64,000 nucleotides of DNA, taken from NCBI RefSeq assembly GCF_019279795.1, contig NC_056749.1, positions 579,420,506 through 579,484,505 on the forward strand. The letters are read 5' to 3'. The translations under genes were made by a program, and so were the position numbers. The stretch comes from Protopterus annectens (Eukaryota > Chordata > Ceratodontiformes > Protopteridae). Below, piece after piece: positions 1 through 10,390 of this stretch. The notes beneath the pieces are model-generated. The model was not told the origin of the DNA. It saw nothing but the letters and a program-made list of their open reading frames with translations, and ran no database searches. Numbering within the stretch: the first letter of the stretch is position 1; every line of letters starts with the position of its first letter.

Positions 1-99
1 GCTGTGACCATATGATCGATGTTTCAAAAGTTCAAACACCTGAAAAAAAATATAACAAAACAAAAAAAAAAATTCTTGAACATTCTTGCATGGGGGGGG

Positions 100-2053
100 G
101 GCAAGCACCCCTGCACCGTCACACCCCCTGTTATTAAATATAACAACTCCAAAATAGCACTGCAGCGAGGAAAAGGGAAATTTTCCGATTCTGCCCTGTA
201 TGGAGATCTCCATTCAGACCATTTGAAGTTTTAAAACTTCAATCATCTGTAGGGGACCTCCAGAAACACATCCCTGTGAAGCAACCATTCATAGGATTGA
301 GTTAAGGACTTGCTCAGAGTGTCTGCAACAGTGCTTTGACCTGAAAGGATGCAAAATGCCTAAAGAGTTGCTTGATATTTGACAGGAAGATCCCATACCA
401 GGGCAGTCAACCGGCAAAGAAGATAAGATTTTGTTCCTCCCTGTTTGTTTATATAACACATCACTGTGGTATTGTCTGTGAATACCTTGAGAGGCCCTGG
501 AGAGAAAAGTGGATATAAAGTCTTAACAAGCAGCATAATAGTAAATTTCTCTTTGACATTCCAGTGCTCCTTCTGGTGAAGAGGTAACCACACCCCTTGT
601 ACCTTTAGGGAGCAAAAAGCTGTTTCCCATACAACTTCTGAAACATCTGTGAGCAATTCCTGAGTGGAAATAAGGGGAGAAAAAGGGAACCCTGGATTTA
701 GAGACAACTGCTAGATCCAGAAGTCAAGTTCCTTCTTGAGACAAGGAAGAAGAGGAACTACAAAGTCTAGAGGATGCGCATGTTGAAGCCAAACTAACCA
801 AAACACACTGAAACTTTCTCATGTGAAGTTTGGTAAGAGTAAGCATAGGAATGGTAAATGCCATGAAACCCAGAGCTCTCAGAAGCTCCCTTGCTGGAAT
901 GGAGTCCAGAGGAAGAAGAATTTGAAAGAAGGAAGTGAGAGTCAAAACCTTTGGAGGAGGCAGGGATGCCAACATAGGCGGGTCGAGATCACCAAACTGA
1001 AAAGACAGATAATCGAATGGCATTTCACATCGAACTGCCGTTCATCAAGATGTTTAGTGTGAGAGCGGAAAATTTGCCCTTTCCTCACTGTAGTGCGATC
1101 TCGGAATTGGAATATATAATTAGCAGGGGGTGTGTGGGGCTCAGGCCACCAGAAGAGCAACTTCGATAAACGGCATTTTCGATGTAAATATCATTTAATT
1201 ACAAGTCTTTTCAATTTCATGATATAGACCCACATAGGCACCATCTAAATCCTGCAACCCAGAAAGACATGATCCTGAGAAGTCAGGGAAGGCATTTTGA
1301 AATTTATTGTGAACCCCAGGCTCTGAAGAAGGGAGATGGCAAAAATGAAAATTTTGCAAAAGACTCTCTGCAGAGGTTGCCTGAATCAGCAGGGTGTCGA
1401 AATAAGGAAATATTTGGATCCCCTGAAGCCTGTAAAAAGCAATCAATGGAGTGAGGCATTTGGTGAATACCCTTGGGGTAGTAGAAAGGCCAAAGCAGAG
1501 AACTGAAAATGCCAGGAAGCAACAGAGAAATACAAAAACTTCCTGAAAAAGGGATGGATCGGAATATGGAGATAAGCATCCATGAGATCCAGAGACACCA
1601 TATAGGCCTGAGGTAGCAAAAGAGGAAAAAGAGCCTGAAGGGACAACATTAAAATGGAGGATACCTTCAGAAAAGTATTTAGATGAGAGAGGTCTAGAAT
1701 TGGTCTCCAAGCACCCTCTTTTCTGGGCACTAGAAACATTCTGTAGTAACCCTCCCCCCTTTGGGTCACAGGTACCTCCTGAATAGCATCCTGAGTCAAA
1801 GGTCAGAAAGAACCTCTGAGAAGAAAAGAAGTTGTTCCTGAGGAGGCTGAGGAATGCCCATAAAAGGGGGATGGGATTTCCACATCAGGAAATACCCCTG
1901 ACAAATGGCGGACAGAACCCAAGAATCTTGAGTAATCTGAAGCCAAACAGGAATATAAAGATAAAGGTGAAGAGAAGGAAGAATGTGGCTGGGAAGAGAT
2001 GGATAGTCATACAACACCTGGTTTGTCAGAAAACAGAGAATTCTGAAGTCTGA
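100..2053 (-). pseudogene. DIRS-like reverse transcriptase-RNase H remnant
   Basis: This copies element RNA into DNA. The leader (2017-1796) holds the pre-RT block ending in FMGIPQPP. The RT core reads MFLVPRKEGAWRPILDLSHL and then SLDLMDAYLHIPIHP (about 1595-1560). After a frameshift near 1490 it continues as GLSTTPRVFTK and PYFDTLLIQ (about 1404-1393). The last is the YxDD box, here YFDT, so the second catalytic aspartate is lost. A TIR element interrupts the connection region at 1017-1190. RNase H follows (707-360): LLTDVSE, WNVKEKF and FTDNTTVMCYINKQGGT supply the expected acidic residues. A further frameshift near 360 leads to STVADTLSKSL and an EWLL block down to about 100. There is no intact reading frame. 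The superfamily call is confident. Confidence 0.8.
1017..1190. mobile_element. Short TIR element (MITE-like) inside the DIRS RT
   Basis: About 174 bases with imperfect terminal inverted repeats of roughly 35 bases: the left end begins ATGGCATTTCACATCGA and the reverse complement of the right end begins ATGATATTTACATCGAAA; both continue into GCCGTT[C/T]ATC. It has no coding capacity. It interrupts otherwise continuous DIRS connection-domain reading between about 1195 and 1016. A clear target duplication is not visible. A second relative lies at 39148-39361 (similar ends and a shared GGGGGTGTGTGG core), so this is probably a non-autonomous DNA transposon family. I cannot name a superfamily. Confidence 0.55.
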
Positions 2054-2059
2054 GTAGCC

Positions 2060-3835
2060 TTAGCAGGATGAGCTCACTTGCCACTCTTTTTGCCTGTAGG
2101 AGGAGGGCGAGACTGCCTGTGAACAAAGGCTGGCTTATTGGGGTAATTTCTATGAAATTTAGGAAGAGGAGAGACAAACATGTTTGAGTTCCTGTAAGGC
2201 CTTCCTCTTATCCTGAAGGGACTTAAGAAAACCAGCAGCTGCTTCCCTAAACAAAAATGTATTTTCAAAAGAAACATCCATCAACTTAGCCTTGATAGCA
2301 TCAGGTAAAGGTTGAAACCTAAGTCAAGAATACCTCTTCATCACCAAACCAAAAGCAGCAAACCTAGAAGAGTCATCTGCTGCATCATAACTAAATTTGA
2401 TAAAATGACAAAACAATTAAAAGGAAGTCCCTAACAATGAAAGAGTAGAAGTTTTACCCTCATAGTCTGGGAGATTGGAACTAACCTGACAAGCCTGAGA
2501 AAGAAGAGCCAACACGTACCTGGACATATGTGTCTGATAGTTAATAGCCCTGAAAGCCAGAGTAGCAGAAGTGTAAACCTTCTTACCTAGCCTTTCCATG
2601 GTTCTGCTGTCTTTATCAGAAGGAATAACTTGGGCGAAGGAAGCAATTGAGAAGAGGCAACAGACACCACTGAGGGGTCAGCAGCAGGACATTTGTACAA
2701 AAAGTTACAATCCCCAGGCACCTATAAAATCTATCAGGCTTCTTAGGAGCAGGGGGCAGAGAATCAGGAGCTTTAGAGGCATTGGAAAAAAATCCAACAA
2801 AACAGCTAAAGCAGGAGGAATAGCAGAAGTTTTTGGAGATTCCATTTGCAATAACTCATAGTACCTCATATGGATGTCAGATACCTGAGCGCAATCCCAT
2901 TTAAAAAATTCCATCATCCCGTTGACTGTGTCCCCAAATTAAATTTCTGCACAGGGAGTATCAGGACAATTTGATTCCTCTTCCTCTGACTCATACTCTA
3001 AAGAAGAAGTAATTTGGGAAGAGTTAGCAAGGGATTCCTCATCAGAATCAGACTCCTCCTCAGAAGAATCCTTTTACCTGGTCCTTTTAAGGGGAGTAGA
3101 GAACCAAGGGGACAGAGGAACAGAAACCCCTCTGAGAAGGTTTTAATGCCACTGAAGCATTAAACAAACAGTGTGAAAAGGCCTGTCACCCATTCTGTGG
3201 ATCCCTAGGAGCAGGAGAAACATGTTTAGTTTTTTGTTTCTTCTTTAAAGGAACATCTGCCCTATAAAACTTAGAAGGCTTTGACCAAGGATGACATTCA
3301 ATAGCTGTAGTAGGAACCTTTTCCCTAACTAAAATCTACTGAACACCCCTAGGGCCCTAAGAAATCAGCATTGGTTTCCCGTGAATGTCTGAAATAGATG
3401 ACTGCAAAGTCTCAGGGGAGATGCTGCCACTGCCAGCCAGATCCTCGCTGGCCACCAACCCGGTCATGGCAGAGGATTCCAAAAACAAAGCCAGGAAAGC
3501 CTCTGGGTTCTCAGCAACCTCAGGAAAAATCTCTAGTGGAGGCTGGTCAGCAGAAGATTCCAATCTAAATATTTTAACCTTCCTCTTCCCTAATGGCTGA
3601 CCCTTGGGGTGGTAAGTACTTTCCATTGTATCTTTAGCAAGAAACTTAAGGTGCTGGTTCTCAAGATACAAAGAAAGGGAAGAAAGCCTACTATGAAGGG
3701 TTTTTGGTATGAAAGCCTGACAAATCGAACAGGTCATATGATTGTGGGAAGCTCTTAGGCAAAACAACATTTATCATGGCGGTCTTTATGGGGAATCTGT
3801 CTCCCGCACTGGCATTTACCATTCCTGGTAGACAT
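2060..3835 (-). pseudogene. DIRS-like Gag remnant
   Basis: The likely start is the ATG at 3833-3835, giving MSTRNGKCQCGRQIPHKD, the Cys-rich opening typical of DIRS Gag proteins. The reading frame shifts near 3757 and continues with a second Cys/His stretch (CSICQAF). Further fragments in other frames are recognisable: a low-complexity acidic/serine region (2940-3080), a block with the alternating Tyr/Ala/Leu pattern of the DIRS Gag core (2417-2599) and a basic, proline-rich C-terminus (2074-2277). Gag packages element RNA in the particle. It lies directly upstream of the RT frame, as in intact DIRS elements. At least four frame breaks make it a pseudogene. The fragment order and the downstream RT support the call; individual middle segments are weakly conserved. 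Confidence 0.6.
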
Positions 3836-6171
3836 TAACCCCTGCCAGAACAACAAAAAAGTTAATAATAAACAAAACTCAAACAAGGTACTTATCTGCA
3901 ATGGCACAGTACCAGCAAGAAAACATAGGTGTTCAACCTGCAAACGAAAAATGCGTTCAGACTGGTGGAAACAACATAGGTGTTCAAACCGATGTTCTGG
4001 AAATGCTTTTGGACTGGTGTCAAGGAATTTCTGAGGATGGTCCATCCAGATGCCACCTTTACACCCTCACTATGAGAGGAGCATATGTGTGATGTTCAGT
4101 GTTAAAGCAAAGGTAGGTTTTGGTGTACTGGCGATCCATGGCAGGGAATTCCATACATTAAAAATACTGCAGCAGTGAATATAAGGACATCTACAGATAA
4201 CTGCCTTAACTCTCTGCACCAATTGCCAGAAAACAACTTATCTTCCTATGTTTGAATGAATCAAAATTAACAGAGTGGAAATAATACATAATAACATATT
4301 TAAAAAGAACCAAATTTTAATGAAATGCTAGCAGACAAAATAGCATACATAGTAGAGATGCAGTTGCATACTAAAACTGGCCAAACTTTATAAAATCGAA
4401 CAACTTTATTACAAATAAAAGATTAATAAAGACCAAATCTGACAATGAAACAATTAAAATAAATTAATGTTAAATCTCGTGTGTCTGTACACTTTTGTGT
4501 CATGCACCTTTACTGTACAGATTCTATGAAGCAGTCGTTACTGTGTAATGCTGGTTATAGAGCAGCTTTCAAGAAGGTACTGTTTCTTTAAAATCTTTTA
4601 CAGTGACTCACAAACTCTGTTTGTGGACAACTGGCACACTTAAATACCAAACAATATCCAAAATAGACAAGCCTAGGGCTCAACATCTGACAGACAAAAC
4701 TTCAGCTTCATACTCCAAATACCATCAGCAGAGAAATCTTTGCAAAACAGTCAACAAAGTAAAACATGCTTTTTCTTAAATTATCAAAATACACAGAGCA
4801 CAACTAAAACATACTGCAGTGCATACTTACTTCTCAGCCTCTAAGCACATAAAATCTGGACAAAGCCAAAAATAATAGGGGAACCAAAGATCCAAAATCA
4901 GGGACAGATTTTAAACATTGAAAAAATCAGCTGGAAAAAAACATTTTGCATTATTATGCATTTTCTAACGGATATAAGGACTGAAACCCAAAATGCATGT
5001 CATTATTTAATGACTTCAGTCCTCAATGATTTGCCATAGAACCGCAAATTTTATGAGGAACAGAAAAAAAGATGAGGCAAAAATCTAGACATTCTGAAAA
5101 AAATCTGAAAAGTTGAAAACTATGCTGGAATGTTATTAACCTTCTCTACATTCAGTTAAGCAAACAACCTCACCTTTACCAATTACACTAACCAAAGGAG
5201 TAATTTGAGAAAAGTGTACGTGTCACAAATTTTCATCCAGTACCAGCAACTTCCAAACCATCAAATGTCACTAGTTGAAGTTATGAAGTCTGAAATGTTT
5301 CTCCTTGCTATAACTGAAAACTATTTTAAAAATTAAAAATATAGATCCTAGTCTCTAACCTGATGACACCTAAGTTTATAAAACTGTCTTCTTTGGCTTC
5401 ATAGTTCAGGGCTTTTTCCTTAAAATTAATAATAAACTATAGTACCTGCAGAGGATCAATAACTACCATTTGGAAGGAACATTCCATATCTCCTTAACAA
5501 AGGTAATAACTTAGTACAGACAAAACATTACAGATTGCCTTTTTACAATCTCACACAAAAATAATGGAAAAGATAACTAATTTCTTACACTTACACTTAA
5601 CCCTTGTTGTCAATCAATCCCAGCACAGTTATAAAAATTACTTTGACCAACACAGTCGTTCTAATTGTGCATTTTAATATGTTTGTTATGTAGACGTTAC
5701 TGTCCTTCTTTGTAGTAATACTTCACAAGTGTCCAAATGAGCACCAGACTTGATTTACTCAGTCTGAGTATTTTGCTTTCTCAATCTCATCTACCAACAA
5801 ATGTTAAAAAAATAAAATATATAATTTCTTCTCTAATCACCACTGCTCTGCCTGTTCACTGTTGAACTTAAAATGCAAAGGTTACCTAATTGTGACATTG
5901 CTCAGTTCTCTATCACCAACGGTGGATGAAGTAGATCTCCTTGGGCTCCAGGCAGTTTTCAAACTATGACCTCCACAGTTTTTTATTTTTTTTGTTAGGA
6001 CCAAGCATAAATAGTTATATGCTTATCAACAAAATTATTTTAAATTATGTTTATTATCATCAGACCCCTTTTTTCTCCACTTTCTACACAAGGTAGGGGG
6101 ATTCATGTCAATTTTTGTCTCTCTTGATTCAAAACCACTCTCCTACCTTCTTTTAAAGTGATGCCTGACTG
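3836..6171. other. No gene recognised; AT-rich sequence
   Basis: Immediately left is the DIRS Gag start, so 3836 to about 4100 may be DIRS 5' untranslated/terminal sequence. From about 4100 to 6171 I see no reading frame, RNA gene or terminal repeat that I recognise. The one notable part is a dispersed repeat near 4950-5120, listed separately. Confidence 0.5.
4950..5120 (+). repeat. Dispersed repeat, copy 1
   Basis: The stretch around TTATTTAATGACTTCAGTC (about 5005), followed by CTCAATGATTTGCCA and later GAGGAACAGA, is matched in the same order at about 51260-51435 inside the hAT element. Similarity by eye is roughly two thirds or better over about 150 bases. The origin is unknown; it could be a non-autonomous element or a LINE 3' region. 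Confidence 0.45.
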
Positions 6172-6311
6172 TCACAGTTCTGTCATGCAGTCTATCCATC
6201 TCTTTGCAGGATGGCCACATTTCTTCCTCTTTCTCTCACTCGCCCAAATCTCGTTTACCAAATCATCTTCTGCTTTCCTGCATACATGCCCCAACCACAG
6301 TAATCTGGTCT
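6172..6311 (-). pseudogene. RTE-like LINE C-terminal end
   Basis: Read on the minus strand, this gives TRLLWLGHVCRKAEDDLVNE followed by a basic stretch and KRWIDCMTEL, the conserved C-terminal tail of many RTE-like ORF2 proteins. It is the continuation of the RT block at 15257-16665. The first 15 bases are the target duplication made by PLE-1, and these bases themselves encode T-R-L-L-W within the tail. The downstream 3' end of the LINE (below 6172) is not obvious. Confidence 0.7.
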
Positions 6312-6764
6312 TAAAAATCAAACACAGCACTCTCAAATGAATCAGATCAACAAACCACAAGAAAAATACACCAGAAGTAATAAGTTAAACACTTTCATTC
6401 TTTTTACTATTAAGAACTTCATCAGAATAAAACAATAGAATCACACCACAGTTTAAAAGACAGTCCTTGTTGATGTCATAATAGGAACTCCAATGAAATT
6501 TGTTACATCATAAACTAATTGACAAAACATTAAAACTATATGTGCATTCTAACACTGTTTAAATACCATTTATATTTTAATTTATTTTTAACAGAAATGC
6601 AATAATTGAGCCCTGGTTTAATATCAGCTCTTAAAAAACTTGCCATTTTAATTCAATGTACTCAAGAAAAGTACTGAATGAACGTACAAATGTAGTTTTA
6701 GCTAATTGTTCCATTACCAAAAAAGTGAACTTCCTAAAATATTTCCACTCTGTTGCATGCCTAG

Positions 6765-6956
6765 CTAACGCATTTTAACATCCCTTTTCCTGTCAGCTAA
6801 AACATGTTCCCTGATCTTATCATGTAACCTCCTTATAGTCTTTCCAATATAAAAACTATCACAAGTGGAACAACACGCAAGGTATACTAGTCCATCACTG
6901 TTACAGTTATACCCGTTTCTTGTTGTGAAAATGTAAATAAGAAGTTTAAAATGGAA
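6765..6956 (-). pseudogene. PLE-1 GIY-YIG endonuclease fragment
   Basis: The minus-strand reading contains CNSDGLVYLACC and STCDSFYIGKTIRRLHDKIR, the two halves of a GIY-YIG nuclease (GLVYL and FYIGKT blocks with the following arginine and E-H). GIY-YIG endonucleases at the C-terminus of PLE RT cut target DNA. Joining across the PLE-2 insertion (to 15068-15120) restores a cysteine linker reading SCQNYNYCRFICS in the same frame, which proves the two pieces were once contiguous. It ends at 6765 without the full C-terminal tail of the domain. Confidence 0.75.
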
Positions 6957-7067
6957 CCTAGACACACTCCGCAGAAAGGAGAATCAGCCAACGACAAATA
7001 ATGAATAAAAAACGAAAACTTTTATTTAACCACAAAACCAGGTGAATCAAGCACTTTCGCCTGGATA

Positions 7068-7151
7068 ATACAGAAATGTCCCAAATTTGCGAAAAGGAGA
7101 GATGTCAATTTAAAAGGGTTATTTGAAAGAAAATAACATATAGAACATGGA
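7068..7151 (+). pseudogene. PLE-2 copy start, upstream of the PLE-3 insertion
   Basis: The plus-strand reading KCPKFAKRRDVNLKGLFER, then IEHGHHSGKLGTYKCGACKQ once joined to 14144, is a typical PLE segment between RT thumb and cysteine linker. One in-frame stop lies at about 7135. This links the left and right parts of PLE-2 and shows that PLE-3 landed inside its coding region. Confidence 0.65.
7134..7151 (+). repeat. Target-site duplication of PLE-3, left copy
   Basis: TAACATATAGAACATGGA, identical to 14126-14143. Its last bases TGGA, read on the other strand, also match the PLE-3 tail (TTTTTCCAT), so there is a short microhomology at the left junction. Confidence 0.85.
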
Positions 7152-7424
7152 AAAATAAGACGCTGATGGCTGTAGTATCCAAAAAGGCCTTTACTAGTGC
7201 AAAAACACAAGCGCTTTCACAAACGAGCTTCCTCAGGTGTACTTCAAGCACTACAAATACACACCTTTTATACTATCAAACACATCACATGACCTAAATC
7301 CTTAATTACAATGTTTTAAAAACACATAACATACTTAAAATAAAAATAAAAAACTCAATACGTAGCTATAGAAATGCTACATTAATACTTTTAATACATA
7401 TATAAAAAGACAAAAAACAAAAAA

Positions 7425-8952
7425 CTATCTTTTCAATGGCCTTCTTCTTAATCTAGGTCTTAAGGGGATACATTCATTAAGACCATGCCCTTCTGTACTC
7501 CTCAACTTAGTAATCCACATTGCTTCTGAGTTTTCAGTCCTATTATAAATGTCACCTTGCCTTAGACTCTCTTGAACCAGGCTAATAACTCTGAAGCTGA
7601 AAACATGTGTCTGATCAGTATTAGTGACATGCTTTGCAAGTGCATTGATGGTACTACCTTTCCTGATGTTATAAATATGTTCCCCAATGCGTTCTCTAAG
7701 ATGTCTGTCCGTTTTGCCAACGTAGAACTTGGAACATGTCTTACAGCTGGCAAGATAAACAACATGTCTAGTGTCGCAGGTGGCTGAAACATGAAAAAAA
7801 TATTCCTTCCCTTGATCAGGGTGATTAAAAGACATACTACTGTCTATGTATCCGCACCAGTTGCAGGAACCACACTGGCTGGTGCCAGAGTGTTCTCTAC
7901 CTAGTGCATTCTCCCTAGGATAGCATAGTCACCTCTTGATAGATCTATCATTCCTAAAGCTAATCCTGGGGACAGTGTCAATGAGGTCAACTATACTACT
8001 ATCTGTCAGCAAAACCTGCCAATGTTTCTTAATAATTTCAGTATATCTGTTAACATCAGATGTATATTTCAAACATATCCTAAGTGGATTGCTTATAAGA
8101 TCTCCCTTGGGCTTATCTATATGAAGTCTCCTCTGAGAGAAGTAAGGCCTTGCTTCTCTACCTCACTTCTGAGCAGCCACAGGTACATATTGTGTTAAAA
8201 TCTTATCATCATAGCCTCATTCTCTTAAATAATCAGTGACTTTGCTTAATTCACAGTTAAAATCTACTTCTCTGACACTGAGTCTAGAGGCCCTCATAAC
8301 TTGATTAGTGACAACATTCCTAAAAATATGTGGGGGGTGTGCACTATTACGATGTAAGAGATGATTGACATGGCAATCCTTCCTATGTAATTTCGTGTAG
8401 ACTAACCCTGTTTCATCTCTAACAACAGCCACATCTAAAAAGTCCAACTCCTCATAGGACATCCTATGCGTAAAATGTAAAAAAGTTGTGGACTCATTAA
8501 TAGAAGATAAAAAAATACAAAGACTGTCTTCATCACCCTCCCATAGAATAAAAACATTGTCTACAAACCTGCGGTAAAATTGAATGTATTGTGAAAAAGG
8601 GCCTTTAAAAACATAGTCCTCTTCCCAAACTACCATGGCTGCATTGGCGTAGCTATTGGCACAAGATGTGCCCATAGCCACGCCATTGCACTGCCTGAAG
8701 AACTGATGTCGAAAAAGGAAAATGTTATGTTCTAAAACTAGCTCTAGGAGAACAATCAATAAATCAACTAGTTCTACATTATAAGATGAATAGTCACCCA
8801 AAAACTGCCGCACTAAACTAACCCCAGCTCCATTGGGTATCACAGTGAATAAAGAGACTACATCAAGGCTGACAAACATAAAACCACGGTCTGCACCTTT
8901 AGATAAAAAATCATATAAATCCTTAAGGAAATGTTCAGTATCCCTAAGCACA
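7425..8952 (-). pseudogene. PLE-3 inverted copy: RT and GIY-YIG endonuclease
   Basis: Starts 5'-truncated inside the RT at 8952 (VLRDTEHFLKDL) and reads through FVSLDVVSLFTVIPNG, the Q-x-N-G-V-A-M-G-T-S-C-A motif and RRFVDNVFILW (catalytic box at about 8570-8556, with asparagine instead of the second aspartate). The nonsense codon at 8217-8219 is a CGA-to-TGA change compared with the plus-strand copies; a second TGA interrupts the linker near 7932. The frame then resumes through the cysteine linker QCGSCNWCGYI and the GIY-YIG core VVYLASCKTC and KFYVGKTDRHLRERI, ending RRRPLKR-stop at 7425. It is near-identical to the plus copies, so it arose in the same insertion event. Confidence 0.85.
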
Positions 8953-10018
8953 TGCATAGGATGTCCTATGAGGAGTTGGACTTTTTAGATGTGGCTGTTG
9001 TTAGAGATGAAACAGGGTTAGTCTACACGAAATGACATTGGAAGGATTGCCATGTCAATCATCTCTTACATCGTAATAGTGCACACCCCCCACATATTTT
9101 TAGGAATGTTGTCACTAATCAAGTTATGAGGGCCTCTAGACTCAGCGTCAGAGAAGTAGATTTTAACTGTGAATTAAGCAAAGTCACTGGTTATTTAAGA
9201 GAACGAGGCTATGATGATAAGGTTCTAACACAATATGTACCTGTGGCTGCTCAGAAGCGAGGTAGAGAAGCAAGGCCTTACTTCTCTCAGAGGAGACTTC
9301 ATATAGATAAGTCCAAGGGAGATCTTATAAGCAATCCACTTAGGATGTGTTTGAAATATACATCTGATGTTAACAGATATACTGAAATTATTAAGAAACA
9401 TTGGCAGGTTTTGCTGACAGATAGTAGTATAGTTGACCTCATTGACACTGTCCCCAGGATTAGCTTTAGGAATGATAGATCTATCAAGAGGCGACTATGC
9501 TATCCTAGGGAGAATGCACTAGGTAGAGAACACTCTGGCACCAGCCAGTGTGGTTCCTGCAACTGGTGCGGATACATAGACAGTAGTCTGTCTTTTAATC
9601 ACCCTGATCAAGGGAAGGAATATTTTTTTCATATATTTTTTTCATGTTTCAGCCACCTGCGATACTAGACATGTTGTTTATCTTGCCAGCTGTAAAACAT
9701 GTTCCAAGTTCTACGTTGGCAAGACGGACAGACATCTTAGAGAACGCATTAGGGAACATATTTATAACATCAGGAAAGGTAGTACCATCAATGCACTTGC
9801 AAAGCATGTCACTAATACTGATCAGACACATGTTTTCAGCTTTAGAGTTATTAGCCTGGTTCAAGAGAGTCTAAGGCAAGGTGACATTTATAATAGGACT
9901 GAAAACTCAGAAGCAATGTGGATTACTAAGTTGAGGAGTACAGAAGGGCATGGTCTTAATGAATGTATCCCCTTAAGACCTAGATTAAGAAGAAGGCCAT
10001 TGAAAAGATAGTTTTTTG
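8953..10018 (+). pseudogene. PLE-3 5' pseudo-LTR: RT thumb and GIY-YIG endonuclease
   Basis: A second, direct partial copy. It starts abruptly at a GCATAGGATG junction with the inverted copy. The first 170 bases hold the end of the RT palm, with a stop near 9032. From 9126 an open stretch covers the thumb and the linker QCGSCNWCGYI. A short insertion duplicating TATTTTTTTCAT near 9625-9640 shifts the frame. The GIY-YIG core and C-terminus then follow to RRRPLKR-stop at 10018. The matching region of the full unit is 12735-13780. Confidence 0.85.
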
Positions 10019-10356
10019 TTTTTTGTCTTTTTATATATGTATTAAAAGTATTAATGTAGCATTTCTATAGCTACGTATTGAGTTTTTTATTTTTATTTTA
10101 AGTAGGTTATGTGTTTTTAAAACATTGTAATTAAGGATTTAGGTCATGTGATGTGTTTGATAGTATAAAAGGTGTGTATTTGTAGTGCTTGAAGTACACC
10201 TGAGGAAGCTCGTTTGTGAAAGCGCTTGTGTTTTTGCACTAGTAAAGGCCTTTTTGGATACTACAGCCATCAGCGTCTTATTTTTCCATTTTCATTACAA
10301 GGACTTCACTTTTGGGATGCTTTGGTGTGTATTTGCCAGTTACTTCTTGTTGTTTT
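8953..10356 (+). repeat. PLE-3 pseudo-LTR, 5' copy
   Basis: About 1.40 kb, near-identical to 12735-14125. It includes coding sequence for the thumb and nuclease, so it is not a retroviral-type LTR but the tandem overlap typical of PLEs. It carries a hammerhead-like core at 10200-10221 (CTGAGGA then GAAA). Confidence 0.8.
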
Positions 10357-10390
10357 TAGCTTATCCTTGTTTTCTGGCATTTTCATGCAG

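Larger units (their letters stand above)
1..3835 (-). mobile_element. DIRS-like retroelement, 5' part (runs off left edge)
   Basis: Reading right to left, the segment encodes a DIRS-type Gag (from 3835), then a reverse transcriptase, then RNase H, the order known for DIRS elements. The tyrosine recombinase expected downstream would lie beyond base 1, so the element is cut by the window edge. Several frameshifts and stops, an altered RT active site and an inserted short TIR element (1017-1190) show that it is dead. I could not find the terminal inverted repeat on the 5' side; just upstream of Gag, 3924-3990 contains two spaced copies of ACATAGGTGTTCAA, about 50 bases apart. The assignment to DIRS rests on recognisable RT and RNase H block motifs and on the Gag cysteine/histidine start. 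It is firm at superfamily level, and I cannot name a family. Confidence 0.8.
7147..10287. repeat. Large inverted repeat formed by PLE-3 partial copies
   Basis: Arms of about 1.3 kb (7147-8469 and 8953-10287) are reverse complements at very high identity, with a 483-base spacer (8470-8952). The inner edge of the right arm is the junction GCAT at 8953-8956. If transcribed through, this would fold as a long hairpin. Confidence 0.8.

Noticed and set aside
7572..7787. Open frame antisense to the PLE-3 nuclease (also at 9649-9864 and 13418-13633)
   Set aside because: It recurs only because the nuclease region is present three times; it is the antisense shadow of a conserved coding region.
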